A stretch of 35,653 nucleotides of DNA, taken from an uncultured Clostridia bacterium (lineage in GTDB: Bacteria; Bacillota; Clostridia; TANB77; CAG-465). Of the stretch, positions 34,955-35,653 are shown in pieces (positions within the stretch are counted from its first letter, which is position 1; each line of letters starts with the position of its first letter). The stretch covers positions 1-35,653 of the forward strand of contig CANPWO010000010.1 in assembly GCA_947584535.1 (NCBI GenBank), given 5' to 3'. The translations under genes were made by a program, and so were the position numbers. The notes under the pieces are model-generated. The model saw only the letters and a list, made by a program, of their open reading frames with translations. It was not told where the DNA came from and did not search any database.

Positions 34955-35653
34955 TTACCCCTGCTCTTTTAAATACTCCTCTATAACTTCATCAGTTTTT
35001 CCATCCATTTTCATTACACCGTTATATATCCATATTGCTCTATCACAAAAACTTTTTACTTGCGGTACACTATGTGATACAAAAACCATAGTTTTTCCTT
35101 GTGATTTTAACTCTTTCATTTTATTTAAACATTTATCTTGGAAATGTGCATCTCCAACAGCAAGTATTTCGTCAATTAATAATATGTCAGCTTGTACATT
35201 TACAGCTATTGAAAAAGCAAGACGCATATACATACCAGATGAATATGTTCTAACTGGTACATCAATAAACTGACCAAGTTCAGAAAAATCTATTATTTTA
35301 TCAATTATTGGATCAACATCTTTTTTTCCAAGTCCATACATTGATGCATTAAAATATATATTTTCTCTTCCAGTAAAGTCAGTATTAAATCCAGCACCAA
35401 GTTCTATCATACTTGAAAGTTTTCCATTTATTTCAATTGTACCTTTTTCTGGATATATAATTTTATTCATGAGTTTAAGCAATGTAGATTTACCTGAACC
35501 GTTTACTCCAATTAATGCAACAGATTCTCCTCTTTTTATATCACAAGATATATCTTTTAAAACTACATGCTTAGATTTTTTATTTCTTTTTAAATTAGAT
35601 AATCTTTCTTTTAAAAAATATGCTTTATCTTCATATACAGTAAATTCCTTAGT
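34955..35653 (-). CDS. Polysaccharide/teichoic-acid export ABC transporter ATP-binding protein (N-terminus cut by window edge)
   Basis: This is the ATPase subunit of a Wzt/TagH-type ABC transporter, which exports lipid-linked polysaccharide or teichoic acid. 232 residues are visible and the frame is open to the window edge, so the true start lies outside; the TTG at 35482 is inside the Walker A region and is not the start. Motifs counted from the edge are Walker A GVNGSGKST at 49-57, the signature TYSSGMYMRLAFS that marks polysaccharide exporters, Walker B ADILLIDEILAVGD, and the H-loop SHS. The C-terminus ends soon after the core (EVIEEYLKEQG), so there is no Wzt-type carbohydrate-binding extension. 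The permease is probably encoded just beyond the right edge. It heads the visible glycosyltransferase operon and is best explained as the exporter of its polymer. Confidence 0.92.
   Translation of the reverse strand, partial: TKEFTVYEDKAYFLKERLSNLKRNKKSKHVVLKDISCDIKRGESVALIGVNGSGKSTLLKLMNKIIYPEKGTIEINGKLSSMIELGAGFNTDFTGRENIYFNASMYGLGKKDVDPIIDKIIDFSELGQFIDVPVRTYSSGMYMRLAFSIAVNVQADILLIDEILAVGDAHFQDKCLNKMKELKSQGKTMVFVSHSVPQVKSFCDRAIWIYNGVMKMDGKTDEVIEEYLKEQG

Noticed and set aside
1..35653. CRISPR arrays, tRNA and rRNA genes
   Set aside because: No regularly spaced direct repeats, tRNA-like cloverleaf or rRNA-like segment was noticed by reading both strands; a dedicated search was not possible.

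Overview
The window is extremely AT-rich. It has clostridial-type promoters (TTGACA/TATAAT), strong AAGGAGG ribosome binding sites and proteins rich in Lys, Asn and Ile. With Gram-positive envelope genes and an OLE RNA beside its membrane-protein partner, this points to an uncultured, probably gut-associated, low-GC Clostridia/Bacillota genome. No rRNA, tRNA or CRISPR array was seen. All but one of the genes lie on the minus strand.

Layout. 1-2784: a glycolipid-type operon (GT4 glycosyltransferase, LafC/YbhN-like membrane protein, SDR reductase running off the left edge), with overlapping genes and a clear promoter. 2847-4985: a coiled-coil protein of unknown function translationally coupled to a 39-residue peptide, under a perfect consensus promoter. 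5068-6303: an OLE ribonucleoprotein locus, with a structured RNA of about 565 nt followed directly by the DUF21-like membrane protein OapA. 6307-9430: an unrecognised 619-residue helical protein and an Rpn-type PD-(D/E)XK transposase/nuclease with an odd start. 9735-11857: a 43-residue membrane peptide, galE and a polysaccharide deacetylase in one operon.

12030-35653 is a long surface-glycan region. Operon one (17746 down to 12030) encodes a GtrII-like membrane glycosyltransferase, a CotH-like kinase, a VTC-type polyphosphate polymerase domain, DUF4956 and a frameshifted GT4. Divergent from it is the only plus-strand gene, a second GtrII-like protein. 19370-21105 encodes a GtrB-like polyprenyl-phosphate glycosyltransferase and two small four-helix DMT/SMR (ArnE/ArnF-like) proteins. 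21627-25221 encodes a CsbB-like glycosyltransferase and a YfhO gene split into three frames. A 1.2 kb non-coding stretch follows, then a glycosyltransferase operon (26439-35653) led by a polysaccharide-export ABC ATPase and containing several fused glycosyltransferases: GT2-GT4, degenerate GT32-GT4 and GT32-GtrII.

Working model (inference): cytoplasmic transferases assemble a polymer that is exported by the ABC transporter. In parallel, GtrB/CsbB-like enzymes load sugars onto undecaprenyl phosphate, the small DMT pair may flip them, and GtrII/YfhO-type proteins transfer them to the polymer outside the cell. Two genes carry frame breaks and the Rpn gene has a doubtful start, so sequence error and gene decay must be separated before drawing functional conclusions.
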